In this document: positions 31,438 through 43,739 of the stretch, one piece after another | Layout: every line of letters begins with the position of its first letter | Numbering within the stretch: position 1 is the stretch's first letter | Source: Adiantum capillus-veneris | Taxonomy: Eukaryota > Streptophyta > Polypodiopsida > Polypodiales > Pteridaceae | Length of the DNA stretch: 64,000 nt | Reading direction: 5' to 3' | Assembly: GCA_014529385.2 (NCBI GenBank) | Contig: CM043945.1 | Span: 93,512,112 to 93,576,111 of the forward strand | Program-made: the position numbers and the translations under genes | Notes under the pieces: model-generated | The model's database searches: none | What the model saw: the letters and a program-made list of their open reading frames with translations, nothing else | What the model was told of the DNA's origin: nothing

Positions 31438-32439
31438 TTTGAATGATCCTTGGCCTACTCATGTGAACTTCCCTTCTCTCTAGGAGTCTCTCTCTCTAAA
31501 ACCACAATTTTTCAGCTCTCCCTTTCCTTTAGGAAAAGTTGGGCACTAGCCCACAGGCCCACTTGCCACCTCTTCTACCTACTTTTGACTTTTTGCCACT
31601 TTCTCTCTCTTCTCTCTCCTCAAGGGTGCCCAAATCTAGGCGTGGGGCTTTGGGGTTGATTCTTCTTCTTCCTCAGCTCCTCAAGCTTTAATGGAAAGCT
31701 TTCTCAACTTCATACTCAGCCCATAGCTCATATCCACCCTTTCCTACATCATTTCAATGCATCTCCTACCTCACTAGCTCTCATTTTCTCTCTCTAAACT
31801 CTTTCTCATAACCAAAGTTTGAGATTTGCTGCTGTAATTTGAGCATTCTCAGCCTCATAATATCACTAAAATCTCAGCATTAATCCATCATTAGTCTACC
31901 ATAAGTTCTCTACACATTGCAAGCAATGCGGTGAAGACTAGTACCACAAAACTAGTCAAATCAAGAAGTACATGTTTTAATTTTCTGTTTCATAACAGAA
32001 AATTTCCAGCCCACATTAGCTCGACAAATTGGTGGTTTACGGCCTCGAGAACCTTTATCAAAGCTCAGGAAACCTCGGTGCTTCATTTGGTGTCATTCTA
32101 CATCAATTTTGCGATCATTTTAGCTCATTTTGGAGGCATTTTGAAGGCACTTTTGGCTACAACTATTGGTGGAGTTCAAAATAGCAAATAGAATTTCAGA
32201 TTTGACTCCAAATTCAACATCAAATCTCAAGGCAAGGCTGAGTTATATCATCCCCATCTACTCCGGCACATTTGGAGTATATTTTGGTAATCATATTGGT
32301 CATTTTTGTGCTTATTCATAATCCCTTTTTCATTACCGCATCTCCCATTTCTCACATGCTTTTGTAAAAGGGTAGACACCATTTCAAGAGTCTTGAAATA
32401 GGACCCCCTTGCTTGCATTTTCACATATCACTAAGCATT
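31438..32439 (+). other. Leader of the gag-only copia element
   Basis: About 1 kb of C/T-rich, non-coding sequence between PBS and gag ATG. No repeat, palindrome or convincing ORF is visible. Confidence 0.6.
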
Positions 32440-33402
32440 ATGGGTAACAAGGAGATAGCTATGTTCAATGGCATCGGATTTCACACATGGCAAGTGAAAC
32501 TCAAGGGTTATCTAATGAAAAAAGGGCTATGGAGTATCATAACCACTGATGCACAAAACCTCACGGCACAACAAATCCGAGAGCGTCAAGCCAAGGATGA
32601 GAAAGCCCTAGGCATTCTCATCACTAGTGTGGCGGATGATATCATTCACCACTTAGATGAAGCCACATCTGCCAAGCAAGCATGGGAGACTTTAGAACGC
32701 ACATTTGGGGCAAAATCTAAGCACTCTAAAATATATCTCAAAATGCAATTATATGGTCTAGCAATGTATGAAAATGAAACACTATCTAGTCTTGTTAATA
32801 GGCTAAAAAGCTTATGCACTCAACTTTCATACATTGAGTGTCACATAGATGATGATGATAAAGTTGCGGTTCTTCTAAAAGCACTTCCTTCTACATATGA
32901 CAATATTGTAACCGTACTTAAGGAAAAAGAGCCTATCCCTACACTAGAAAGTGTAATCAACTCTCTCCAAGAGGACCATAATAACAAGCACCTACACAAT
33001 GAAACTAATGCATCAAAAGCACTCTATGTTTCAAGTTCAAAGCACACTAAGGCTTGCAAGCATTGCGGGAAGTACAACCACTTATCTTCCGAATGCTACA
33101 AAATCAAAAAATGTGTGAAGTGCGGGAAATTGGGGCATCCACCTCAATTTTGTACCAAAGGCAATGGCGGCAATGGCGACAACGGCGGCAAGAAGGTTAC
33201 CTTCAAAGGTAAACGTGTCAACTATGTGCAAAGTGAAAGTGATGATAGTGATGATGAAGATCAAAGAGCTCACTCCGACAATGATGAAGTGAATATGGTA
33301 ACTTCCGCTTTCTCTTCACCCTCTACTTCTATTTCTTCTTCAAATAAACATGCTAAGGGCCAACTCAAATATAGCTACAGTGAAGGAAATGATATTTATT
33401 AG
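32440..33402 (+). CDS. Copia gag (UBN2/Retrotran_gag type) with two zinc knuckles
   Basis: An intact ORF of about 320 residues. I choose the ATG at 32440 (MGNKEIAMFNG) over an in-frame ATG 27 bases earlier because copia gag proteins begin this way, with the substrate-like 'F.G..F..W...' motif (FNGIGFHTWQVKLKGYL). The gag_polypeptide domain follows (AKQAWETLERTF, then LKMQLYGLAM). Two CCHC knuckles are complete: CKHCGKYNHLSSEC near residue 206 and CVKCGKLGHPPQFC near residue 225. The tail is Asp/Ser rich. It would form RNA-containing particles. No lesions are seen, consistent with recent insertion. Confidence 0.9.
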   Translation: MGNKEIAMFNGIGFHTWQVKLKGYLMKKGLWSIITTDAQNLTAQQIRERQAKDEKALGILITSVADDIIHHLDEATSAKQAWETLERTFGAKSKHSKIYLKMQLYGLAMYENETLSSLVNRLKSLCTQLSYIECHIDDDDKVAVLLKALPSTYDNIVTVLKEKEPIPTLESVINSLQEDHNNKHLHNETNASKALYVSSSKHTKACKHCGKYNHLSSECYKIKKCVKCGKLGHPPQFCTKGNGGNGDNGGKKVTFKGKRVNYVQSESDDSDDEDQRAHSDNDEVNMVTSAFSSPSTSISSSNKHAKGQLKYSYSEGNDIY

Positions 33403-33675
33403 AAAGAAGGATGCTACCCTAAACACACTATGTTGAATCTCAATTGTGAAGTTGCATTTCTCATGTGAGAACCTCTTATGTTGTATCTTTGTAGACATGA
33501 GTGATGAATCCAATTGAGAACCACTCATGATCACATTAGAACCTTAAGTGTTGAATCCATCTCTCTATGTTGTAAAGAGCATGAATGATGAATCCAATTG
33601 AGAACCATCATGACTCTTAACTTCTTCCTGTTGAGAACCTTAGCTTGTGTGTAAGCATGTGTTTAAGGGAGAGAT

Positions 33676-33927
33676 TGAAGAGTATAAACACAAGCTCACA
33701 CTCACACTCTTACCTAAACCATGCGGGAACAATCTCTATCCCTAGAACATTCTAGGCGTTCCATCATAAGCCTATATAAGAGAAGGCTCTCAAGCATGTA
33801 ACTCAATCTCTCATTTGCATAATAGAAGGTTGCATTCTCTTTCTCTATTGTGTACATTCTCATTTACACTCGCACACACTCACTATGAATGCTTCACATG
33901 AGCATCCACCCTAGCCAGGGCCCTACA
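33676..33927 (+). repeat. 3' LTR of the gag-only copia element
   Basis: 252 bp, identical to the 5' LTR except for a C/G difference in the middle and an A/T difference four bases from the end. Confidence 0.95.
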
Positions 33928-35041
33928 ACGATATCGTAGCTTACAATCATAATCTTGAAGGATTTCTGCCGATCTAGCTTTACGGCCCTTCAAGTCTGTT
34001 TGAGCAGTAAACCATTTGATACTCTCGTGGTCAAAAACTACTTCAAACTTGGCACCATATAAATAGTGTTGCCACTTTTGTAAAGCGTGAATTATGGCAT
34101 AGAGCTCTCTCTCATAGACATAATATTTTTGTTGAGCTCTATCTAACTTTTTACTTTCAAAGGCTATAGGTCTTCCCTCCTAGAGAAGTACCACACCAAT
34201 TGCTTTATCACTAGCATCAGTCTCTACCACAAACGGCTTAAGTGGATCAACGATTGCTAGGATGGGAGCGGTGCCTATAGCTACCTTGAGCTGTTCAAAA
34301 CTGCGTTTTTGGGCTTCTTCCCAAGAAAAGGTCTTACCTTTTTCTTTAAGTTGATCCGTCCATAGGAACAACGATTTTGGCATAATCATGGATATATTGT
34401 CGATAAAATCCAGCCATGCTGGGATGTGGTCATCAAAGAATGGCAGCGACCTTGTCAGTGTCCATCTTGATGCCAGAATAAGAGATCACATGACCAAGGT
34501 AATGTATCTTTGTTTTAAAGAAATCGCACTTGCTTTGCTTAGCATACAACGCGTGAGCTTGTAGCTATTGAAACACTAATCGTAAGTGTTCTATGTGTTC
34601 ATCTTCAGTCTTACTATAAATGAGAATGTCATCAAGGAAAACCACAACAAATTTTCCAAGATAGGGACGTAAGACACTATCCATGAGTATCATAAATGTA
34701 GCTAGAGCATTGGTTAAACCAAAAGGAATAACCAAAAATTCAAAATGCCCAAACCGTGTTCTAAAGGCAATTTTGGAGATATCTTGCAAAAGGATACGCA
34801 CCTGGTGGTATCCTGAACAAAGATCTATCTTTGTATAGTATCTTACCCTATGGAGTTGATCAAACAACTCATCCACTCTTGGCAGAGGATACTTGTTCTT
34901 GATGGTTATGGTGTTTAATCCATGATAATCTATGCACATGCGCATAGTACCATCTTTCTTTTTTACTAATAGAATTGGTGACGCCCAAGATGAAGTGCTA
35001 GGTTTAATGAAACCACGGGCAAGCAAGTCAGCCAATTGACT
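33928..35041 (-). pseudogene. Gypsy B reverse transcriptase and RNase H
   Basis: Read on the minus strand. RT (35035-34565): [20 protein letters not shown], then [37 protein letters not shown] and the catalytic box [11 protein letters not shown]. RNase H (about 34390-33930): FVVETDASDKAIGVVLL with the first catalytic Asp, then PIAFESKKL, YYVYERELYAIIHALQKW and a DHESIKWF segment. Breaks occur at 34553-34564, where the frame changes, and by stops such as one after VVLL at 34180. The family enzyme copies RNA to DNA and degrades the RNA template. Confidence 0.9.
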
Positions 35042-36098
35042 CTCAACCTCCTTGGGTTATTTAGCACTCATATGATAAGGTGGTTTACTCACCAGTTTAG
35101 TGCCTGGCAAGACATCTATGCCATGCTGCACATCACGTGTAGGGGGTAAACCCGGCGGTAAATCACTTGAGAATACATCACTATACTCTGTGAGTAAGTG
35201 AGTCAGCTTTTGCCATGCAAAAGGAGAAAGTAAACTAGAGTTATGCTAGGATGGAGAATCTTGTAATTCCTGTAATGTTTATTTTACAACAATTGCATGT
35301 TGCTCTATAGAATTAAAATTGAGAGCACTTTTCTCATTAGATTTGTTAACACTTTTCTTATCATTAGAACTCATTGCACTTTGCATACCATTACTAGAAT
35401 TCACTGCACTTTGCTCTTGAGAATTCACGACTTGGAGATAAGCAGTAACACAAAAAGACTTCATCTATTAAATCTTCTTTCTGCAAAATAAAAAGCTTGG
35501 CTTTACAGATAAGAGGTGCAGATGGTATATTTTTCTCACCAAGCAAAAGCACATGTTTACCATTGGCCATAAAGGATAAGGAGTTGTGTTATTAACTAGT
35601 GTGCAATGTGTTTCCTAAACCATGCAACCACTCTCATCCTAAAACTACATCAGCACAGTCCATGTTCAAGGGTCATCGTAAGATCTTGAACAATAAGCTC
35701 AACCCCTTGAACTACCATGTCCCATACTTCTTTATCATTGCTAGATTTATTTGATCACATACTTGTGAGACCAGGGAGTCTGTGTAAGCTTCAATTTCTT
35801 GACTAACTTATAGTTCAGGAAGTTATGAGTTGCACCATCATCCCCCTAAAATACGAACACGTTGTTCGTGAATAGTGCCATGCATGCAAATCAAATCATG
35901 GGGGCCAAAGGTGGCTTGCCATATTGAAGCAGGCACACAACACTTGTGCTTTTCTTCCATATGAAGAACCTCTACAACACAATATTTAGGAGATGAATCT
36001 AATGTGAGGCGTTGCACAGTGTGCATGGCCTTTTCTTTGCCTTGCAAAAGAGGACAATATTTCTTATTATGTTGGTCCAAAAGACATCTAAAACACAA
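35042..36098 (-). pseudogene. Gypsy B protease remnant and zinc knuckle
   Basis: A complete CCHC knuckle CFRCLLDQHNKKYC lies near 36070-36090. A retropepsin start (RILGG, then DGATHNF in another frame) lies around 35830-35850, with a one-base insertion in a G run separating the two halves. Beyond this the frame is riddled with stops down to about 35480, and the conserved second strand cannot be read. Confidence 0.7.
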
Positions 36099-37163
36099 AT
36101 TGTGTTTATTTGCACAATAAAAATCAGCAGTGCTGAGAGACCCACATGGAGTATCTTGTGATTGCTTAGGCTTCTTAGCCTATTGTGGGCGTGGAGCGGT
36201 AGATTGTCTCTTATTCCTCTTGGAATGTGTGGGAGATCTACCTTGCCATTGGCTCTTAGCCACATTGCTCTTAGCAAAATTATTCTTAGAGTAGGAAACA
36301 TTTCCTTTCCTCTCTTGCTCATCATCATATCTTTGGGCATGACTGATGGCTTCTTCCAAAGTTTTTGGATGTTGGGTCTTGACATGAAGACAATAGTCTT
36401 TGTCAAGACTCTTATTAAAACCTTGTATCTTTTGGAATTCATCTAGGACTTCTAGTTTTAATATGATTTCTTGATACTTTGAAAGGTATTGAGTGATAGA
36501 GAGGCCAGACATGCGGCATGCATCCCATGCTAACCAATTCTTATTTTCTTCATTAGAGTCCAAAAACTCTTTGGAGAAAGAAGATTAAAACGTAGCCCAA
36601 GAAGGAGGACAAGCATCTATTGGAAATGTCATCCACCACTTATAGGCCTTGCCTTTAAGAGATAGACTTGTTTCCACAATTGTCTTTATATCCAGGGTGT
36701 TTCTTAATCTATGAATATCACTCCATTTGTGTAAGAACGTATTGACCGCATCCTTGTTGTGATCACGCTCTTCCCGGTGAAACTCGGGAATGGTGATATT
36801 CTTAAGTAATTCATTGCTACATTCTGCATCTTCTGAAGCACTTGTCTCTTGGACTCCTTGAGTCGTGCAAGCTTGGTTCCCTTGAACCGTGCCAATTGTG
36901 GCTCCTTGAGCAGTCTGTGAATTCATAAATTTCACAAGTATTTCTGTTAGATTTATAACGTTTGCATTGAGTGCAGAGAGGTTGCGTTCAAGTATGCTTT
37001 GACAAATTTTCAAAGTCTTGAAAGCAGCCATATCTACAACGCCATGATCTCCTAGATCATCATTGTCATGCATATTAGTGTCAGCAACACCCATGGTGCC
37101 CTGATTTTGATCTACGTGCTCAAAATCAAACGTGTGTGTAGGTGGGATATCCTCACTGGCCAT
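36099..37163 (-). pseudogene. Gypsy B gag
   Basis: One minus-strand frame from ATG 37161-37163 (MASEDIPPTH) to the zinc knuckle, broken by TAA near 36585 and a stop at 36180. Gag landmarks: ITIPEFHREERDHNKDAVNTF, GKAYKWWMTFP, then WLAWDACRMSGLSITQYL and FNKSLDKDYCLHV. N-terminal residues 1-110 are Asn/Gln/Thr rich. Confidence 0.8.
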
Positions 37164-37172
37164 GGGAAACAC

Positions 37173-38060
37173 ACACTAATGTAAAGAGAAAAAAAAGTCA
37201 ACTTGTACCTTGTGAAATTGAAGTTTTTGTGTTTTTTATACTCCGCAATTTGCATCGCATGCGAACCTCGCCTTGTGAAAATTGTAGCGCTTCACGTGTC
37301 GTTCGTCATAAGAACACCTTTATTGATTCTTCACAAATAAGTGTCATTTTTGTGAAGGCTTTTGTTCACTTTGAAGCTACCTTCTTGAGGAAAAAAGAAT
37401 TTTTGGAGGAAAACTTGCCTTCGTCCAAGAAGTGAAAAGGAAGGGTGAAATTACTTTCTTGAAGTTTGAAGCTTTCTCTTTCCTTTTAGCTTTCTTGTCA
37501 ACACAAGTATGCTATCTTTCCTTGTTGTAAAACAAGGGTCAATAGCTTGATGGTAAAGTGTTGGCCTTTTATCCTCATGGGGTGGGTTGAACCCTCCTTC
37601 ATGCAAGGGTTAAGTGTGCCTTTCTACGTGCACAACCAACAAAAGCCTTTGGAGCCTCTTTTTCGTAGAGTTTTCGGTCGAGTTTGCCTTGCTCGCCCGC
37701 CTTGGTCGTGGACGTAGGTGGGGCAGTCCCGGTCGGTTGTCACTATCTGTCTTCGTGCACTGCGCACAAGAAACTGTGTATGCCTTCTTTTTTGCTGCAC
37801 AACGGAGGCGTCATTGTTTGCCGAACGTGGGAGAGAAGCCGGGAATCATATGCACATGCAACCCGCTTTTCCCCTTCCCAAAAATAGTTCGGATACTAGT
37901 GAAAGGGATGTGGTAATGCGTGTGCTAGTCTCCACCCAACCGTGCTATCTTATAGCCTCTCCCTAGCGTACACACTATCCGGACATGCCAGTGGCCTTGC
38001 CCGTAGGACCCATGCCCTTACAAAGATATAACAAAATTGTGGAAAGAGCTATTGTGTATC
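37173..38060. other. Flank of gypsy B with a tRNA-like segment
   Basis: No PBS or LTR of gypsy B is recognisable upstream of its gag. The only structured signal is the tRNA-like block at 37535-37608. Short ORFs at 37614-37966 have no supporting pattern. Confidence 0.4.
37535..37608 (+). repeat. tRNA-like head of a probable SINE (tRNA-Lys-like)
   Basis: TAGCTTGATGGTAAAGTG (37543-37560) fits an internal A box and D arm. CCTTTTATCC resembles an anticodon arm with a UUU-like anticodon. GGTTGAACCCTCC (37585-37597) fits a B box and T arm. The acceptor stem does not pair, so this is not a functional tRNA gene. A SINE is the simplest reading, but I cannot see a clear tail or target duplication. Confidence 0.45.
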
Positions 38061-38638
38061 CAAAAAATTTCCATCTTCTTTGGAGAATTTAACATGGTCA
38101 AATGATGAAAGGGGTGGAAAAGGAAAACTGGCACCTGTTAAAAGGCTCCCTTACTTGTGGGATATGGGAGAATCAGGAGCCTTCACTCGGGAAAACTACT
38201 CTAAAGGCGATCTTGTGAGAAAAGTGAGGCTTGATAGTTGCTACATCTTGGTAGAGTTGGCCAACCTCTTCACTCGGCTCAAAGCTAAACCCCAATTCAA
38301 TAGTTGTTTGTTTGAACACTACCCTCTTGTTATCACCATTGAGATGTACAGTTGCTTTTGAGGAATCTAACCAGACTAAAAGTCTAAGAATGTTGTTTTT
38401 TTATTTTAATTTGCAGGTCTACAAACTCAATTTAGATCAATCAAGGATATATAACGTCCAAGCTAAAGTGCTAGTGGATTGCAAAGCTGGTTACGAAGCC
38501 TCATTGGATAGATATAGGAATGTTGTACACTCAAGGATATTTGAATCACTTCAATGGATGAGAGAAGAAGTTGAGGGAAGACTCGATGGGTTCAAGGTTT
38601 GCCTAGAGCAAGTCGACCTGAAGCTCTTTAAAATCTAG
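38060..38638 (+). pseudogene. Remnant of an unidentified spliced gene
   Basis: An open stretch (about 38080-38345; ...ESGAFTRENYSKGDLVRKVR...) is followed by A/T-rich sequence ending TTTTAATTTGCAG at 38416, a strong plant 3' splice site. After it the frame runs VYKLNLDQSRIYNVQAKVL to a stop at 38636-38638, with helical, Glu/Arg/Leu-rich content. I could not place a matching 5' splice site with confidence (GTACAG at 38347 gives a wrong phase). The protein is not recognised. Confidence 0.4.
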
Positions 38639-39568
38639 CACATAATTGATACTCTTGATATGGGTTATTAAATCTAGGACACTGTGTCGTTGTGACACTT
38701 TTAATTTCAAGTGTATCCCTATGGCCCCGAGTTATGCTTACCCTTTGGGTGCTTGTAAACTTTTTGGTTCACCCTCTATTACCCATTATATATCCCCTTT
38801 CCCCTCCTGGGTTTACGAATGTAAAGATTATCTCTTTCTATTATAACTGTGCTCATTCTGGTAAAAAGAAAAAGTTCTAAGGATAAATGGCTAGCCTATA
38901 TGTGGCTCAATTAACACTCAAAATTCAAATGCCTCCTTTAAGATTTGTTGACAGTTGCAATGACGACGTGGCAGTACTTACGAGCGCAAGAGATGGATGC
39001 AGCTTTTGGCAACGAGGAGTAGAGGGGAGTCAAGCAACACGTGTATTGTGAGACACTGAGAGTGCAAGACTGGTTGACCGTTGCAATGTGTAGCCTTTTT
39101 GCGATGTGCCACGGTGGGTTGGTTGCATGCTTGCAGGGCACTACCTCCACCACACTGGAGGTAGAGCTCAAAATTTATCCTCATCCTAGGCACAATGCAT
39201 GCAGAAAGGTGTCTCAAAAAAAAGAAGAGGTCGCCTACATGCTCAACGGGGTCATCTCTCAAATTTAAAGGGAGAGGAGTAGGGATGGGAGAAAGTTCAA
39301 ACAGTCATGAGTTCGCAGGCAACCAGAGGGATGGCGTGTGGAAATCCATCCAAGGGGTCCGTTGAAAAGGGAGGGTAGCTTGAGATATAGACATAGAAAA
39401 GAGATGGATAAGGGGCAACACTGAGAAAATCATGGGAGTCCGTCATTTCAGATAGCGCCGCAAGCAGTAAAAAAATCTCGTGAAATATAAGAGCAAGAAT
39501 CTTCATCAAGAGAGAAGTGTGATGAGTTAATGGAGTTTATGTCAGCTGAGGGGCTATCAAGAGGCAGT

Positions 39569-39570
<2 letters not shown>

Positions 39571-39609
<39 letters not shown>
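39571..39609. repeat. (GA)n microsatellite
   Basis: About 19 uninterrupted GA units. Confidence 0.95.
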
Positions 39610-39611
<2 letters not shown>

Positions 39612-40044
39612 ATATGCAAGGGGGTTTTGGGATTCTCTTCATAGAGGAGAGGGAGAGCAGAGGAGAGAATTACTTCAGATGCATGCTGAGAGAACAAGGG
39701 TAGAGAGTTAGATCCTACTTATGAGACCAACTCAGAGATAATGAGTGTTTTTCTGGGTGTGTTTGCTTGAGCCTCTTCAACGTCAAGTTGAACATCATGT
39801 ACTCTTGGATAACTATCATTGATAGTCATCATCACTGGTGCACTTTGTTGTATATACATATCTTCTCTAGTGATGCTACAACTGCACTACTTATGGGAGA
39901 GATGACACACTTATTCATCCAGCTCACTCACTAACAATTCACACTAGACTGTTGTACTAGTTTCCCCTTATGTTTGATTTTCTCTTTTATGCGTTGTAGA
40001 CTTCTTACATTGAGTTAGTGAAGAAGAAGTAGAAGATTTTGCCT

Positions 40045-40110
40045 CCATTTGTGTGTGTGTGTGTATGTGCGCGTCCATTTGTGTGTGTGTGTGTGTATGT
40101 GTGCGCGCGC
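40045..40110. repeat. Compound (TG)n/(GC)n microsatellite
   Basis: Two TG runs, each followed by TATGTG and CGCG, as if a 30-bp block was duplicated. Confidence 0.85.
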
Positions 40111-43100
40111 TTGCGGGAGCTCAAGCTCTCTCCTTCTCTATCTCTTAACATTTATATATGACAAAACAACTATGAGATTCGTGGCCTTGCCTTTGTTAGT
40201 AAGCATTTGTAGATAGATCAAAATTTATATTTAGGGCTAATATTAATTACTAACAATAAACATTAGATTTATTGTCATCAAGATAATTGCCATGAAAACA
40301 TGGCCTCAAAATATCATAAAACTTTAGAGAGTCATATACTGAGCATATACTAAGCAGCCATGAAAACATGGCCTCAAAAGATCACAAGACTTTAGAGAGC
40401 ATAAACTAAGCATTGAACTGAATATTTGATTTGGGATAGCCACATAATATGTATGTTTAGTCATTTGGAGGGATGCCAATTTTTATTGTTTATCCATAAT
40501 ATTGTGAAATAATTGGATCTTATCTGTCAATTGAAGCACCCTGCGACATATTCAGCTACCAGGGATTTTGCTGACGTGATCACGATCGTGTGATCATGTT
40601 AATGACGCAAGTAATTACACATAAAAAAGACGTGATCAGGTGAATTGTTAACGTGATCTTGATGGTGACCTGCAAAAACCAATAGAGCCGATAGTCCCGT
40701 TGAGCTTTTTTATTTTTTTTTATGGGCCCACCAAGATTGACGGTTTTTTCGACGGGCCCGCCGGGAAAATAAAAACCCAACGGGCCTATCTGTATATAGT
40801 AAGCCTCTTCTTACTTTGGAATTTTAACTAGGAAAATCCCTAGGGAGTGTATCCGAGTGTCGGGTACAATTATCTCCTTGTGAATTGACCTAAGGTTACA
40901 GAGTCACATGTCATTTTTTGGGCCATGCATGATTCTTAATATGGTAAACACTTCTAAAAATATTTAAATCCTTCACCAAAAACAAAGGTATGAAACCAGA
41001 AAAATTGAAACTTTGGAGAGCCGTGCTCATTGTGACAAAGCCATTGGTCCATAAAAGGGCCGAAATTGGTTTTAGAAGATGAGCATATTTAAAAAATGAG
41101 TTGATAGTCAAGGGTTAGATACATGCCCTATACTACTATAGTGGGTATATTAATATCCTTGAAGTCTTGCATTTTTTGCCTAAGCATAGCATTATTTTCT
41201 CAATTTATTCGGTAATTATGTAAATATGTAGACCCAAGTGTGCATTTTTCTAGATCTCTTTGCATCCTTTCATGGCATGAAATATTTCTATGTTAGAGTG
41301 TACATACCCATAATATTTATTTTTACAAAATAAACCCATGCATTTCATCCCGCACCCTCGTGGAAGTCGAAATTTGTTTCTACACTGTCACTCACTTTCA
41401 CTAGATATTTTCTCACTTGCATATTTTTCTCTTTCACCCAAATACAAAATAAAATACTCCTATCATGATATTCCTTCATGGGTCATGCACATTTTTTTCC
41501 ATACACCATGTGCTCATAAAGACAAGGGCTAGGGAAAATCCAAGCACTAGGTCTATCATGTACAATTGTTTTTTTATTCTTCAAAATCATCATCCATGCA
41601 TGTGACAAGGGCCACTTGGATTCCTTAGGTCATGGCATGGCTCATGGGGGGCTCACCTTTGGATGTATAAGGAGAATTCAACCAAGAAGGGTCCCACATA
41701 AGCACCTTTGCAGTCCCACAACACATAGCTTTTTGGCGAATTTTGACACCCTTCTATCATCCGAATCAGCAAGAGTTGTCAACATACAAAATGTAGCTCG
41801 TGAGCTTAATTATTTTACATAAATATTTTTAGCATTTTTGGAGAAAAGCATGAATTCTGGTGAATTGTTTGGTGTGACCCATTCTATGCACACAAGGATC
41901 CTCTCACTCTTCTCTCACATTTTCACACCCCCACCCACATACACACTCATCCCTCTCCGTCATCCTTTCAAATTTACAGATTTCCATGCCCCTCTCACCT
42001 TCTTCACCATGTCTCCTTCCCCTCTTACCACCATAGCCTTCTACATACACATATGCTGTCATACCGCTCTCTACTACGCCCAAATTACAATTTCATGTTA
42101 ACTCCTCTAAAAGGCATGAATTTTTAGCCCTTTATCCTTGCATAACCTCTGCAAATCAGAGGTTTTTCATCAATAATCCTCATCTGCATTGTGGAGATCA
42201 ACTGTGAAGGCGGTGCAAGAAGCAGAAGTAGAAGAAGAAGAAGAACCGGTGGTCATTTTCATAAGGGTGAGTCCATAATTCTTGGAGGTTTCACCAATAT
42301 CAAGAGCTCAATCATCCACCTCATTCACCCTTGGTTCCTCGACAATCAAGTCATCATCACTTTTGTAAATATGCCACTAACATTTTCTAGTGATCACTAA
42401 CAACTAACCCTTCTTGTAAATTGCACCCTCTACTATCTACTAGAGTAGGCACCTCCAAGTTACTCACCTCTCTCTCCTTTCACTCTCAATAATTCTCCCC
42501 CTTGAACCCACATCCATGTGGATTAAGGGATAAGGAAGACCCACTCCCATTTAAAAAATCAAAATATTTTCTAATCTCTTGTTTTGTCAATGAAATTGAT
42601 TAGAACTAATCCTAATCAAAGCTTCCAAAAACTTATAAATAGAACCCATCTCTCCTTGTAAAAGGCATCCCTACACCATTGCACACTAGATTGAGCGTAG
42701 CACACGCCAGTTCTATCTTGGTTGTAAGGAGAGAAAAAGCTTTCTATACACCATCACTTTGGTGCATATAAAAGCTTGAGCTAGTTGAGTGAGTGCGAGT
42801 AGAAGATATTCTTTCTATCATTGTTGTATCTACCCCAACATCAATGAATTGGTTGCTTTGGGTGCAATTTCAAGTCCAAAGGCTCACGCTTCTCCTCCAA
42901 TTTGGCTTTGGAAACTCATTCACCTTCATAAGGTGACTTGTTTCATTGAAGGTTGTTGTTTTGTTGCTTGTCCTTGTGATTCATTGGCTATTGTTTGTTG
43001 GCTACCATTGTAAAAGGGTGGATGGTGAGAGGGCTCCCATAACCCTAAGACAATGTGCTAGTGATGCTATAACCAAATCTTGTCACTTGAATCCGCAAGC

Positions 43101-43151
43101 TCTAGGTGCCTTCTTGGGCAAATCATAAGGTTGAAGCCAAGTTGCTCACCA

Positions 43152-43221
<70 letters not shown>
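43152..43221. repeat. (TC)n microsatellite
   Basis: About 34 uninterrupted TC units. Confidence 0.95.
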
Positions 43222-43224
<3 letters not shown>

Positions 43225-43739
43225 TTTTAGTGCGTGAGAGTGTTCCATTAGTGTTAGGGTTAGTGTAAAGTCCTTACTTAATTTTGGGTTGCTCCAACGA
43301 TTCTCCTTTTTTTTTGCATCCTAGTTCGCTTTCCAACTAGGTGGTGCCCATTGTGTAGTTGGGTTTTGGCTGTGGGTTTGTTGTTTTCTTGTGCTTGTGG
43401 TTGCCCCAGTCCCAATTAAGCAGCACGAGAGCCTTGAGGGGTGTTTAGAGGTCGCCTCTTTTGTTACCCGCCCCGAACTGCCTCAACATCATTGATTGAC
43501 GTTAACATACCATTGTTGCACGTGGGTGATCATAGGTCCTAAAGCATCTCCAAGATCAATTATACTCCTCAAGGAACACTTTGATGTATTGTGCCTCTGA
43601 ACAGACTTTGAGTATCATTATCAGGAGCTCTTAAGTAAATTCTCTTCCTTTACAAGTGTGCAAAGGTATGTAACCAATGGATGGTGTGGTCATGATTGCC
43701 CATGGCGTCAACGATGGCCTAAGTTTGCACGCCTTTTTA

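Larger units (their letters stand above)
31172..33927 (+). mobile_element. Young gag-only copia element (TR-GAG type), 2756 bp
   Basis: Two 252-bp LTRs (31172-31423, 33676-33927) differ at only two bases. The target site reads GCGAT on the left and ACGAT on the right, four of five bases matching. The internal region has a Met-type PBS, a ~1 kb leader, one gag ORF, 270 bp of non-coding DNA and a purine run AAGGGAGAGA before the 3' LTR. There is no protease, integrase or RT. It sits inside gypsy B pol. This matches the class of terminal-repeat elements with only GAG described in plants. It would rely on a partner for replication. Confidence 0.9.
29863..37172 (-). mobile_element. Gypsy B (Ty3/gypsy), decayed, interrupted by a copia element
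   Basis: In sense order on the minus strand: gag, zinc knuckle, protease remnant, RT, RNase H, [copia element 31172-33927], integrase. Neither LTR nor a PBS could be found. The 3' end is cut against LINE 1. A tandem duplication of about 75 bp (TATATTATAT..GCCCCT.GCGA) flanks the copia insertion on its left side. Confidence 0.8.
38640..43735. other. Gene-poor DNA with microsatellites
   Basis: No gene, RNA or transposon domain is recognised over 5 kb. Content: GA repeat 39571-39609, interrupted TG/GC repeat 40045-40110, TC repeat 43152-43221, and a TATA-like CTTATAAATAG near 42634 that could belong to an unrecognised LTR or promoter. Short ORFs show no coding pattern. Confidence 0.45.

Noticed and set aside
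37535-37608. Functional tRNA gene
   Set aside because: The acceptor stem does not pair and the D and anticodon stems are irregular; a SINE head fits better.
42600-43520. An additional LTR or host gene promoter
   Set aside because: A TATA-like CTTATAAATAG near 42634 and a following C/T-rich region are suggestive, but no LTR ends, PBS, PPT or coding region could be tied to it.
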